The notes below the pieces were generated by a model, which had not been told where the DNA came from, searched no databases, and saw only the letters and a list, made by a program, of their open reading frames with translations. The translations under genes were made by a program, and so were the position numbers. Positions 54,597-62,972 of a DNA stretch of 64,000 bases are shown in pieces. The stretch is from positions 2,232,001 through 2,296,000 of the forward strand of contig CAVZVZ010000005.1 in assembly GCA_963778895.1 (NCBI GenBank). The letters run 5' to 3'. The stretch comes from CAVZVZ01 sp963778895. Its GTDB lineage: Bacteria > Actinomycetota > Acidimicrobiia > Acidimicrobiales > Acidimicrobilacustridaceae. Position 1 is the stretch's first letter. The number at the start of each line of letters is the position of its first letter.

Positions 54597-54866
54597 CTAC
54601 TTCTCGACGAAGACCGTTAGCGGTGGGATAACCCCGTGCCGTTCCATGGCGGCGGCCAGATCAGGAGACGGGGAGGCAACCGCCTGCATCAACCCGTCCA
54701 CATCGTTGGTATCGCAAGTGATAGCGATCGTCCTGCTTCCGTCATGCGTCACATGGTCCACCACGTTGGCTCCTCCCATGCCACCGATGGCTTCGGCTCG
54801 TTCCGACTTGCCCTTCAGCCACTGGTCCACGTCGACCACGTTGTGGGTGATGACAACCTTTGGCAT
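54597..54866 (-). CDS. Conserved hypothetical small protein
   Basis: 89 residues, soluble, beginning MPKVVITHNVVDVDQWLKGK and ending HGVIPPLTVFVEK. The pattern of a strand, helix, strand repeat suggests a dimeric alpha/beta barrel fold. Similar short proteins occur in actinobacteria without known function. The ribosome site GGAGG is about 8 bases upstream of the ATG. Confidence 0.75.
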   Translation of the reverse strand: MPKVVITHNVVDVDQWLKGKSERAEAIGGMGGANVVDHVTHDGSRTIAITCDTNDVDGLMQAVASPSPDLAAAMERHGVIPPLTVFVEK

Positions 54867-54969
54867 GGCGCCTCCTTCAACAGAGGCGTCGCCCTAATGG
54901 CGACACCGGCGTCACCCTATAACCGTGCTTGGTCCTTGTGCTTCGGCGAACCGCGGCGTGAGACGCCAG

Positions 54970-55003
54970 GTCAACGTGTCCGGACGAGTATTCGGCACCA
55001 ACA
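54970..55003 (-). repeat. Recurring IS3-type left-end repeat
   Basis: GTCAACGTGTCCGGACGA followed by GTATTCGGCACCAACA. It is followed by a second copy after one base. Confidence 0.75.
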
Positions 55004-55004
55004 A

Positions 55005-55039
55005 GATCAATGGACACGATCGAGTAATCGACACCCACA
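55005..55039 (-). repeat. Recurring IS3-type left-end repeat
   Basis: GATCAATGGACACGATCG followed by AGTAATCGACACCCACA, in tandem with the previous copy. Confidence 0.75.
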
Positions 55040-55286
55040 GGATCGGGTGCTTCTTCGACGCCTCGAGCGCGCCGGACTCAGCGCGCTTGCGAGTCACCCC
55101 AACCGGACAAGACAGAGATTTGGGTCGCTCGCCCGTACTCGCCGTGCTCAGATCACACCGATCCGTCGGGCAGGCTTTCACCGCATCGCGCTGAACCGGC
55201 CAGCACGCCTCAGCGCGCTGGCCGGCTCGGCGTGGTGTAGCGGTGTGCTGGTGGTTGTTGGCAGTTCTCGTCGACGGCTGTCGAGT

Positions 55287-55799
55287 TCAGTCGTCGTTGT
55301 GGGACTGGTGCGCGTCCCCGTGCGAATCGCCCGTCGTCGTAGCGGGCGTATCGTGCTGGTGCTCGTCGGCGCCTTTGGACTCGTTGGCCGAGTGATCGGA
55401 CTCCTTCTGCCCGTCGTCGACCTCAGTCGTGTCGCCGGGACCCTGCTGGTCATCTGCCTCGACCTCGGTCGTGTCGCCGGGGCCTTGCTGACCATCGTTC
55501 TCGACCCGGGCCGTGTCTTGCGTGCCCGCCGTTGACGAGTCGTCGGAGGTGCTCACGCTTTCATCGGTCGCCTCGGTCGCCTCGGTCGTGTCGTCGACCT
55601 GCGTCGCTTCCGTCGTGTCGGTCGGCTCTGGCACCGTGGAGCTATCGGCGATGAAGACGTTGGCCTCGGGTTGGGCGGTCGTTACCGGGTCGTGACCGGG
55701 TCCGCCCGATTGTGCCACCGCGATGGCGGCTCCGCCGCCGAGGATGATGGCTGCTGCCGTCGCCGCGACGGTCAGCGCGAGTGCTTTCGAACGCATCAT
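55287..55799 (-). CDS. Secreted Thr/Asp/Glu-rich low-complexity protein
   Basis: 170 residues. Signal peptide or anchor helix (ALALTVAATAAAIILGGG ... AVA), then a highly acidic low-complexity tail of TEATD-type repeats and DTTEVEADDQQGPGDTTEVD, ending in a His-rich segment (DSHGDAHQSHNDD, DEHQHD). The acidic and His-rich tail may bind metal ions. Start ATG 55799 because GGAAGGGA lies upstream. Function unknown. Confidence 0.82.
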   Translation of the reverse strand: MMRSKALALTVAATAAAIILGGGAAIAVAQSGGPGHDPVTTAQPEANVFIADSSTVPEPTDTTEATQVDDTTEATEATDESVSTSDDSSTAGTQDTARVENDGQQGPGDTTEVEADDQQGPGDTTEVDDGQKESDHSANESKGADEHQHDTPATTTGDSHGDAHQSHNDD

Positions 55800-55907
55800 T
55801 TGGTTCCCTTCCAAGTCGAGCTCCCGATGTAGGTTCTACGCACCATCGGGTATGGCGGCCTCCAGCGCAGAGTAAAGACTTGGCAAAGTCGATGGTCGTG
55901 CTCGCCA

Positions 55908-56407
55908 GTTGCGATCGCGTCCGCGTCGACGCGGTTGTATCGGCAGTGGACCCGCACGGCCACATCATCGACGTGTCCGTCTCTCACAAACGCGACATCA
56001 TCGGGGCCGCCGGTTCTTCGTCGGCGCCCTGGCCGTCCATGGCGATGCCGAGGAGGTCGTGACCGACCTGGCCCATCCACTGGCGCGCGTCATCGAGGAA
56101 CTCTTGCTTGAGTTGCTTCACGACTCGAGCCGGTACGCCAACAATCGGGTCGAGTGCGACCAGGGCCGGATGCAAGCGCGGTACGAGCGATGCGGAGGCT
56201 GAAACGCGACCGAACGGCCCACGTCGTGATTGCGCAGCACGCGATCATGCAGAACTCGCGTCGAGGCCATTAGGAACTCGGGACCGACGACGATGCTCCT
56301 CGTCGAGCCGCGGGCGCGCTCCACGAACTCAGCCGAATGATCTGACCGCCGAACCGACCAGCAACGACGGTCGACCGCGAACCGCTATCGGATACCGCAA
56401 CAGTGCC
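55908..56407 (+). pseudogene. IS6-family element remnant (second copy)
   Basis: Pieces in several frames match the transposase at 25249: VDPHGHIIDVSVSHKRDIIG, then VVTDLAHPLARVIEELL, NNRVECDQGRMQARYERC and ELSRMI. The right inverted end GCAACAGTGCC is kept at 56397-56407, but the left half is gone. It is older than the first copy. Confidence 0.8.
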
Positions 56408-56503
56408 ACTCAGGTCTGTTGGTCACACCGCTCCGCCACGCCTCGCGCCGCGAGGTCGCCATTCATGGCGCCATCGCACCGGCACGGGACACGTGAACGC
56501 GAG

Positions 56504-56812
56504 TCAGGTGTTGGCTTCCCGGACAATGCCAACCCACTCGACGATGTCCCACAGGCCCTCGATTGATACGAACTCGAGTGTCTGGAGAGCCAGGATTCCC
56601 GCCACGCTGCGCTTGGCCGACAGTTCGTCGGGGTATTCGATGACCGAGACGAGCGTCGTGTCGGTGGGTGAGAAGCCCACGACCTTGACGTCGCCGCCGT
56701 GTTTGCCGATGACGTCGTAGATAGCCGCGGTCTGGGCGTCATTCTCCTCGACAGAGAGGTCTCGCCAAGCCTCCGGAACGATTCTGGTGCGGGACATCTG
56801 AACATGACTCAT
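56504..56812 (-). CDS. Small GYD-like stress protein
   Basis: 102 residues. AWRDLSVEENDAQTAAIYDV, IGKHGGDVKVVGFSPTDTTL and VSVIEYPDELSAKRSVAGIL form the strand, helix and strand pattern of GYD/ABM-like small proteins. GAGGGGAA lies upstream of ATG 56812. Flanked by IS remnants on both sides. Confidence 0.75.
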   Translation of the reverse strand: MSHVQMSRTRIVPEAWRDLSVEENDAQTAAIYDVIGKHGGDVKVVGFSPTDTTLVSVIEYPDELSAKRSVAGILALQTLEFVSIEGLWDIVEWVGIVREANT

Positions 56813-56964
56813 TGGATTCCCCTCGCGGTTCGACGATCAGGACGACATTTGGTGTCGTTTCTTAGCCACCGAAGCTAGTACCGGATCGTCACGCACGCCG
56901 CGGGAGGATCCTGGGGGCGCCATGGAGATCCGGGCTGAAGGTACGGCATTCGAGAACAGACGGT

Positions 56965-57127
56965 CAGTTCCACCCGTGGGTTCGAAGTGGGGTCGTGGCA
57001 CGTGGCGGTGCAACACCGCGAATTGATGGCGTAACACGAGGATCTCGACATATTTGGAACGATCCGTACCACTGCGCAGTACCAGCAGGTCGATCACGAG
57101 ACGAACAAGACGGTAGAAGCGGGCCAC
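56965..57127 (-). pseudogene. IS3-type transposase, N-terminal fragment
   Basis: From 57127: MARFYRLVRLVIDLLVLRSG, TDRSKYVEILVLRHQFAVLH, then RHVPRPHFEPT and the sequence breaks off. Same N-terminus as at 20197, 38230 and 60038. Its terminal repeat is 60-90 bases upstream. Confidence 0.75.
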
Positions 57128-57182
57128 TCGCCGATCCGCGCGGCGCTCAGATCACGCCGATCTATCGAGCACGAAGATCCAG

Positions 57183-57216
57183 GTCAACGCACACGGATGA
57201 GTTTCCGGCACCCACA
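57183..57216 (-). repeat. IS3-type left-end repeat
   Basis: GTCAACGCACACGGATGA followed by GTTTCCGGCACCCACA. It belongs to the transposase fragment just upstream. Confidence 0.8.
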
Positions 57217-57222
57217 CGCCAA

Positions 57223-57240
57223 ACACACACACACACACAC
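57223..57240. repeat. (AC)9 dinucleotide run
   Basis: Nine AC units, directly outside the IS end and before a VOC fragment. Unusual for GC-rich DNA. Confidence 0.95.
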
Positions 57241-57242
57241 GG

Positions 57243-57323
57243 ATCGACGACGCTCCGCCGGGACTCGTGCTCGTCTGCACCGACCCCGACGGCATCCCAG
57301 TGGAGTTCTTCGCGTCAACCTGA
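57243..57323 (+). pseudogene. VOC/glyoxalase-fold protein, C-terminal fragment
   Basis: IDDAPPGLVLVCTDPDGIPV then EFFAST and TGA 57321-57323. DPDGxPxEFF is the end of a vicinal-oxygen-chelate protein. Its front part has been replaced by IS sequence. Confidence 0.65.
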
Positions 57324-57384
57324 GGTGCGGCTCGCTCGTCCCTGCCCGGCTGGGCCCTTTGACGTCGCCATCGCCCAGCAACTT

Positions 57385-57768
57385 CTAGGTCAACTGGGTG
57401 ATCGAGAGGATGTTGTCGTCGGGGTCACAGAACCAGGCAATCTGTGCGCCGCCAGGAGCCACCCAGACCCCGCTGTCGTCTTGTTCCATGCCGTCGAAAC
57501 GGAGGAACTCGACCCCTCGCTCGGCGAGTGAGGCGATCGTGTCTCCGATGTCGGTGACAACCCAGCCCAGGACCGTGAAGGGGTGCGGAGCAAAGTTCGG
57601 TACTGCGGTCACCCTTACGTGAGTCGATCCGCTGGACAGAACTACGGCGTAGTCGTCGCTGGAGACCAGCGGTAGCTCAAGGATGTCGCGGTAGAACTCG
57701 CGGGCGAGATCCAGGTTCGTCGAGGGCACGAAGGCAACCAATCGGTGGAGTGGTTCCGAAGCCGTCAT
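57385..57768 (-). CDS. VOC-family protein
   Basis: 127 residues, one glyoxalase/bleomycin-resistance unit: LHRLVAFVPSTNLDLAREFY at the start, then GWVVTDIGDTIASLAERGVE and DPDDNILSITQ. Only one clear metal His/Glu candidate remains. Intact with a clean start at 57768. Dioxygenases, isomerases and binding proteins share the fold, so no role is assigned. Confidence 0.88.
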   Translation of the reverse strand: MTASEPLHRLVAFVPSTNLDLAREFYRDILELPLVSSDDYAVVLSSGSTHVRVTAVPNFAPHPFTVLGWVVTDIGDTIASLAERGVEFLRFDGMEQDDSGVWVAPGGAQIAWFCDPDDNILSITQLT

Positions 57769-57801
57769 CAGCCAATCCTATGATCGCCGCCCGCGGTTGG
57801 G

Positions 57802-59196
57802 TCAGCCGGTTGGTGGGATGTTTGCGTTGAGGTGGAGGATGTTGTCGGGGTCGTACGCCCTCTTGATGGTCTGTAGGCGTTCGAACTTGGCTCCGTAGGC
57901 GCTGCGCACCCGGTCCGCGTCGACGTCGGTCATGAAGTTCACGTAGCTGCCGACGCCGTCGGCGTACTGCACCAGCGCCGACCAGTAGTCGCGCACCCAG
58001 GCCCGCTCGGCTTCGTACATCGCCGGATCGGGCGCGGTGCCGGAGATGTTGATGACGTAGCGGATGTCGCGGCTGCCACCGAAGGCCGACGAATCAGTCG
58101 GGACGCGCTCGTAGGCGCCACCCATGACGAAGATCGGCACGAACGACAGCGGTGACATCTTCTGCGCCTGGTGCTCGAGGATGGTGTCGATCGCCCCGTC
58201 ACTGAGTTCGTTCAGATACACCGCCTTCTCATAGGAGTGCATCCCCCAGGGTGCCGACTCGTCGAACATCTGCTGCAACGCGACGTAGGGCATAGGAGTC
58301 ACCATCGTCACGATCGGGTTCAGCGATTCCGTGATCGGCGCGATCAGTCCGGCATGGGTGGTTTCGTCACCCAGCCCCACCACCGCGAGAGCGAACGCCG
58401 GGGTGAAATGCAGTTCCTCGGGGACGAACGGTGCCGGCGGGGCGCTGAGCCCCGCCAGGAACACGCCGCACTCGTCGGGCAGGCCTTTCACGAACTCGCG
58501 GGCGAACTCGAACATCTCGCGGCCCTGAGCGGGACTGAACAAGAAGAGCCCGAGGTGAATGATGGGGCCGACCTGGTGGAGCGCGAACTCGAATTCGGTG
58601 ACGATCCCGAAGTTGCCGCCACCTCCCCGGATCGCCCAGAACAGATCGGAGTTCTCGCGCTCCGAGGCGTGCAACACCTGGCCGCCGGCGGTCACGACCT
58701 CGGCGCCGACCATGTTGTCCGACGACAAGCCGGCGAGTCGCGACAACCACCCGAGACCGCCGCCCAGCGTTAGACCCGCGACCCCGGTGTGGCTGATGAA
58801 TCCGCCGGGCACCGCCATCGCGTGCTCCTGCGTGGCGGCGTCGAGCTCGCCCCACGTCGTGCCACCGCCGCACTTCGCTCGCGCCGTTACCGGGTCGACG
58901 CTCACGTCCTTCATCGGGGTCAGATCGATCATCAACCCGCCGTCGCACAGTGCGAATCCGGCGTAGTTGTGGCCACCCCCGCGCACCGAAACCTCGAGGT
59001 TCTCGCGACGAGCGAAGGCCAGCGCGGAGACGACGTCGGAGCTGTTGGTACAACTCGCCACTACCGCTGGCCGACGGGTGATCGCAGCGTTCCAGATGAA
59101 CACCGCAGCGTCGTAGCCGGGCTGGCCCGGCAACGACACCGTGCCGCCCAAGCCACCCTGCAACTCTTCGGCTAGTTCCTGCGATACGTCAGCCAC
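57802..59196 (-). CDS. FAD-linked oxidase (berberine-bridge-enzyme-like)
   Basis: 464 residues. EVSVRGGGHNYAGFALCDGG carries the His that links FAD (8-alpha-histidyl), and GGGLGWLSRLAGLSSDN is the second FAD block, which lacks the Cys found in double-linked members. RGGGGNFGIVTEFEFALH completes the FAD domain; the C-terminal AYDPDNILHLNANIPP is the BBE tail. Such enzymes oxidise sugars, alcohols or alkaloids. It is transcribed toward the VOC protein. There is no signal peptide. Confidence 0.92.
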   Translation of the reverse strand: MADVSQELAEELQGGLGGTVSLPGQPGYDAAVFIWNAAITRRPAVVASCTNSSDVVSALAFARRENLEVSVRGGGHNYAGFALCDGGLMIDLTPMKDVSVDPVTARAKCGGGTTWGELDAATQEHAMAVPGGFISHTGVAGLTLGGGLGWLSRLAGLSSDNMVGAEVVTAGGQVLHASERENSDLFWAIRGGGGNFGIVTEFEFALHQVGPIIHLGLFLFSPAQGREMFEFAREFVKGLPDECGVFLAGLSAPPAPFVPEELHFTPAFALAVVGLGDETTHAGLIAPITESLNPIVTMVTPMPYVALQQMFDESAPWGMHSYEKAVYLNELSDGAIDTILEHQAQKMSPLSFVPIFVMGGAYERVPTDSSAFGGSRDIRYVINISGTAPDPAMYEAERAWVRDYWSALVQYADGVGSYVNFMTDVDADRVRSAYGAKFERLQTIKRAYDPDNILHLNANIPPTG

Positions 59197-59405
59197 TACT
59201 CGACCTCCCGATTCGACCGCGACCCTCGCGGGGTGACGCTACGCCTCAATCGTCCTCTGGTCCGGCGTACGAGCGGACACCAACGAGCGAGCGCCGCTGG
59301 CGCCACAAATCCGCCGTCATCAGCTCGGATGGACGCCCCAGCACGCCCCACCGATGTACGCGACCCTGGGGTGAGACCGAGGGCGCTCGAAACGAGGAGA
59401 CCGAG

Positions 59406-59717
59406 ATGGCGAAATTTGTGTTGATGTTTCACGGCGGAGAGACGCCGGAGGAACCATCCCCCGAGGTGATGGACCTCTGGATGGCCTGGTTCGGCGAGCT
59501 GGGCGATGCTGTGGTGGAGATGGGTGCGCCGTTCGGTCCATCGGCGACCATCGCGTCGGACGGAACCCCAAGCGAAGGGGCCGGGCCCGACCCTGCGACC
59601 GGTTACACGGTCATCGAAGCCGCCAATCTCCACGATGCCGTGGTTAGGGCCAAGGGATGCCCGGGCCTGACCAGCGGCGGTTCCGTGAAGCTGTACCAGG
59701 CCATGGAGATGGGCTGA
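59406..59717 (+). CDS. YCII-related protein
   Basis: 103 residues with the DGPF/YCII fold: MAKFVLMFHGGETPEEPSPE, then WMAWFGELGDAVVEMGAPFG and TVIEAANLHDAVVRAKGCPG. A Ser/Thr-rich middle loop is visible. These small dimers are common near sigma-factor or oxidase genes; role unknown. ATG 59406 has GAGGAGACC upstream. Divergent from the FAD-linked oxidase. Confidence 0.88.
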   Translation: MAKFVLMFHGGETPEEPSPEVMDLWMAWFGELGDAVVEMGAPFGPSATIASDGTPSEGAGPDPATGYTVIEAANLHDAVVRAKGCPGLTSGGSVKLYQAMEMG

Positions 59718-59777
59718 CTCTCCTTCGCGAGGAGGCGGCCTGGGCGTGCGCCATGCCAGGTACCGCCCATCGAAGGT

Positions 59778-60038
59778 TCACCGCGATTCGACGAGGTGCC
59801 GCCGCGCGGCCAGGTCCTTGCGGTTCGCGCGACGCATAGCGGATGCAATGAACGGGGCCAGAAGCTTCGAGAAACCGGCCGGCTGGCCGGCGTTGCGCAG
59901 CGCCATTGTCGTCCTTTGGCCATCGAGCGATGCCCAGGTGTAGGTCGTCTGAAATGGGTCCTTGGAACGATCGCTGCGGCTACGCAGCACCAACAGGTCG
60001 ATCACGAGCCGGACGACGCGGTAGAGGCGGGCCATCAT
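59778..60038 (-). pseudogene. Chimeric ORF: IS3-type transposase start fused to SRPBCC C-terminus
   Basis: 86 residues. Residues 1-26 (MMARLYRVVRLVIDLLVLRS, RSDRSKD) are the transposase start; the remainder (YTWASLDGQRTTMALRNAGQ, PAGFSKLLAPFIASAMRRAN) is the end of a polyketide-cyclase/SRPBCC-type protein. The fusion is in frame, and the IS provides the start. It may be expressed; more likely it is a cut gene. Confidence 0.65.
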
Positions 60039-60089
60039 CCGATCTTCGCAGCGCTTAGATCACACCGATCATCACGGCGCGAAACCGCA

Positions 60090-60125
60090 GATCAATAGAC
60101 ACGGACGAAATATTCTGCACCCACA
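60090..60125 (-). repeat. IS3-type left-end repeat
   Basis: GATCAATAGACACGGACG followed by AAATATTCTGCACCCACA, upstream of the chimeric ORF, adjoining an IS6 fragment. Confidence 0.7.
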
Positions 60126-60232
60126 GGGCCGCGTCGACGAGCAGCCGCGTGAACGTTGCATCCACCGGTACACCGTCACGTGATCAACCTCGATCCAGCG
60201 TTCGGCGAGCAGCTCTTCGAGCTCAGTGCGTC
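60126..60232 (-). pseudogene. IS6-family transposase fragment
   Basis: Minus frame ELEELLAERWIEVDHVTVYR then WMQR, matching RDLEELLAERGIEVDHVTLY RWVQR of the element at 25249. It lies right against the IS3-type end. Confidence 0.72.
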
Positions 60233-60233
60233 C

Positions 60234-60623
60234 CTAGCTTGGCGGTGCGAAGAACTCGAGCGCGATGTTGTCAGGATCGCGGAATGAAACGCCTGACCCG
60301 TAAGAAGCATCGACGATGCCACCGTTGGCGATACCGAGTTGGTTGAGTCGCGCCTCCCATTCCTCTAGCTCCGCCCGATTGACGCAGGCGAAAGCGACAT
60401 GGTCCAGGCCGACCCGACGCTCATCGAATGTGCCCGGCTGAGGGTCGGGGAACTGGTGCAGTCCCACAAGAGTCGAGCCGACCGCCCACACAACATGACG
60501 AAATGGGCCAGTGTCCTCGTCAAGAACTGGTTTCGCAGTGAAGAGCTGCTCGTACCAGGGGACGCTGCGAGCCAAGTCGCTGACGGTGAGCGCGACGTGC
60601 GTGATCGTCGGGAACTCGGGCAT
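60234..60623 (-). CDS. VOC-family (glyoxalase-fold) protein
   Basis: 129 residues. FPTITHVALTVSDLARSVPW, YEQLFTAKPVLDED, then RRVGLDHVAFACVNRAELEE and VSFRDPDNIALEFFAPPS. His in ITHVAL, His in LDHVAF and Glu in ALEFF could make a metal site. Start ATG 60623. Likely a dioxygenase- or isomerase-fold protein; function not predicted. Confidence 0.9.
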   Translation of the reverse strand: MPEFPTITHVALTVSDLARSVPWYEQLFTAKPVLDEDTGPFRHVVWAVGSTLVGLHQFPDPQPGTFDERRVGLDHVAFACVNRAELEEWEARLNQLGIANGGIVDASYGSGVSFRDPDNIALEFFAPPS

Positions 60624-60925
60624 ATCAGCCTCCTGAAGGTGAGAGCGGACCAACGATAACAGGGCATCATCTGGTCCGTTCCGAGCTGCCGTTCGGCGCG
60701 CGCTGCGTTGGTCGACTCTCTGCCGAGGAAGGTTGGTTGGCAAAGCTTCGGCGTAGCCAAGCTTCGGCGAGGCGACGGGCGCCGCAGCGCAGGAGCGGCC
60801 ACTCATCTCTGGATTCTCGTCTCCCGCTCCAGCCAGACAGCGCCGGCGAGGGTCACGTGGACCATCGATGTTCCACCACTGCGAACCGGTGAGGTTCGTG
60901 AGCGAATCAGTGCGAGGATGCAGCC

Positions 60926-61033
60926 ATGAACCATCAGCTCCGCATCGGGGAACAAGTTGATGTCCACACGAACTTCGAGGACTCATGGGTTGCTGGTTAC
61001 GAAATAGCCGAACTCACTACCAAGGGATGGTGA
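60926..61033 (+). CDS. Short soluble ORF
   Basis: 35 residues from ATG 60926 (GAGG upstream): MNHQLRIGEQVDVHTNFEDS, WVAGYEIAELTTKGW. The sequence reads like the start of a beta-barrel domain and may be the front part of a longer protein cut by a frameshift. Low confidence. Confidence 0.35.
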   Translation: MNHQLRIGEQVDVHTNFEDSWVAGYEIAELTTKGW

Positions 61034-61261
61034 GGCGAGCCGACGAGCGGGGGACGCCTCGTCGTCCAACGGCCGAGTCGCCAAGTCCATGCTGATCTAC
61101 CGAACACGGTTGCGCGACGGGTGGCGGATCCCGCTGCGCGGGTCGCGCCTCGGCGACGAGACCCGTGATCGTGGAGCAGCACGTCTACGCCGACACCGCC
61201 CCGACAGATCGGGTCCGGAGCGTGTGGCTGCTGTGCTCCGGCTACCAGGAGGAGCACCTCG

Positions 61262-62515
61262 ATGTCTGAGCCGATGATCACCTGGGGCGCCTGGGATACG
61301 ACCACCCAGAACGATCCGTATCCGCTGTTCGAGTCGACGCGGGCCGAATGCCCGGTCCGTCAGGTCCGGCTGGCCGATGGTCACGACGCCTGGCTCGTCC
61401 TCGGTTACGAGGCGGCGCACCAGGCCCTGAAAGACGCCCGGCTCTCGAAGGACATCGTGGCTGCGCTCGAGGAGGATCCCGAGGTCGTTGATCCCGGACT
61501 TCCGGGGCCTGCGCTCGCACGCCACATGATGAACCTCGATCCCCCCGACCACGAACGCCTGCGCCGGCTCGTGTCGCGGGCCTTCGTGCCCTCCCGGATC
61601 GCCGCGCTCGAACCGTCGATCGAACACATCGCAGACGAGTTGCTCGACGAGCTCGAAGTGTCAGGACCGGACTCGGTGGTGGACCTCGTCGCCGGGTTCG
61701 CCTACCCCTTACCGTTCCGGGTGATCTGCGAGCTCCTCGGTGTACCCGAGGAGGATCGCGCCCCTCTGCGCGAGGCGTTCCGCACGCTCTTCCAACCGTG
61801 GAGCGGGTCTCCGCCACCCGAGGCCGTCGCGGCGTCCGACCTGATCGTCGCGTCGCTCGAGCACCTCGTCGCGACCCACCGCGAGCAGTACCAGGACGAT
61901 CTCGTCGGTGTGCTCGTGACCGCCAGCGACGACGACGACCGCTTGACCGAGCAGGAGCTGCTCTCGAGCCTGTTCCAGCTGATCGTCGCGGGTCACGACA
62001 CGACCACCAGCCTGATCGGCAACGGGGTTGTCGACCTCCTCGAGCATCCGGCCCAGTGGCGCCTCCTGTGCGAAGACCCCTCTCAGTTGCCGGCCGCGAT
62101 CGAGGAGTTGATCCGGTTCTCGGCGCCGGTGCCCCACGCCACCTTCCGCGTGACCACCGAGACCATGGAACTCGCCGGCGTGGAGATCCCCGCCCGCGAG
62201 CAGGTGCTGATCTGCCTCGGTGCGGCCAATCACGATCCGGAGTTCTTCGAGAACCCCGCAGTGTTCGACATCAGCCGTGAGTCGCGACCGCACCTCGGGT
62301 TCGGACACGGCATCCACTTCTGTCTGGGTGCACCACTGGCGCGACTCGAGGCACGCGTCGCCTTCGGCGCGCTGCTCGGCCGCTTCCCCGACCTTGGCCT
62401 CGCCGTCGACCGCCGCGAGCTGCGCTGGACCCACGGCGACGGACTCGTGCTCCGTGGCCTGGACGAGCTTCCCGTCCGCCTGGGCCCGCCCCGACGTCGG
62501 CCGGCATCCGTCTGA
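61262..62515 (+). CDS. Cytochrome P450
   Basis: 417 residues, intact. I-helix AGHDTTTSLIGNG, ExxR in EELIRFSAPVPHATFRV, and haem loop FGHGIHFCLGAPLARLEAR with the Cys ligand. The N-terminus has no membrane helix, so it is a soluble CYP-type enzyme needing ferredoxin partners, none of which are in the window. AGGAGG lies 8 bases before ATG 61262. A DsrE-type gene follows after 41 bases, so the two are likely one transcript. Confidence 0.95.
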   Translation: MSEPMITWGAWDTTTQNDPYPLFESTRAECPVRQVRLADGHDAWLVLGYEAAHQALKDARLSKDIVAALEEDPEVVDPGLPGPALARHMMNLDPPDHERLRRLVSRAFVPSRIAALEPSIEHIADELLDELEVSGPDSVVDLVAGFAYPLPFRVICELLGVPEEDRAPLREAFRTLFQPWSGSPPPEAVAASDLIVASLEHLVATHREQYQDDLVGVLVTASDDDDRLTEQELLSSLFQLIVAGHDTTTSLIGNGVVDLLEHPAQWRLLCEDPSQLPAAIEELIRFSAPVPHATFRVTTETMELAGVEIPAREQVLICLGAANHDPEFFENPAVFDISRESRPHLGFGHGIHFCLGAPLARLEARVAFGALLGRFPDLGLAVDRRELRWTHGDGLVLRGLDELPVRLGPPRRRPASV

Positions 62516-62556
62516 TTTCAATCGACCAACCCACCACCACAGAAGGCGCAGGAACC

Positions 62557-62940
62557 ATGAACGAATCCACCATGTCGCCCGACAGCAAAGTCCTCGTCTG
62601 CCTGAACCACGGCGCCGAAGACCCCGAGAGCGTCCTGATCGCCTACCTGGTCGGCGTCGAATCGCTCCGCGCGGGCAAGCAGTCTCTGATGTTCCTGACC
62701 AAAGAGGCTGTGCGCGTCGCGACGCGTGGCTTCGCCGAGACGATCGACGTGCCCGGGTCGCCGTCGGTGGCGGCACTCCACGAGGAGTACGTAGCGAGCG
62801 GCGGCCGGTTGTTCGCGTGCCCCGTCAGCGTGAAGACCCGCAACATGCAGGACGCGGAGTGGGTCCCGAACAGCGAGGTCGCCGGCATGCCGTCGGTCCT
62901 CGAATACACCACAGGCGGGGCGCTGGCCTTCAACTACTGA
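62557..62940 (+). CDS. DsrE-family protein
   Basis: 127 residues. KVLVCLNHGAEDPESVLIAY, LVGVESLRAGKQSLMFLTKE, AVRVATRGFAETIDVPGSPS and a late Cys in GGRLFACPVSVKTRNM. The fold is that of DsrE/DsrF-like sulfur-relay proteins; only one Cys (residue about 88) is in the position for sulfur transfer. ATG 62557 is preferred; ATG 62572 is possible. Paired with the P450; the link is unknown. Confidence 0.88.
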   Translation: MNESTMSPDSKVLVCLNHGAEDPESVLIAYLVGVESLRAGKQSLMFLTKEAVRVATRGFAETIDVPGSPSVAALHEEYVASGGRLFACPVSVKTRNMQDAEWVPNSEVAGMPSVLEYTTGGALAFNY

Positions 62941-62952
62941 CCGTCGGAACCG

Positions 62953-62972
62953 GCCGGCCTCTCGAGGCCGGC
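62953..62972 (+). terminator. Hairpin after the DsrE gene
   Basis: GCCGGCCT, loop CTCG, AGGCCGGC, 13 bases after the stop at 62940. No T-run. Confidence 0.5.

Larger units (their letters stand above)
54867..55286. other. Decayed stretch with two tandem IS-end repeats
   Basis: No gene. Two consecutive copies of the recurring end (54970-55003 and 55005-55039). Near 55147 GTGCTCAGATCACACCGATC matches the leader of the IS3-type element upstream of its transposase start. Confidence 0.5.
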
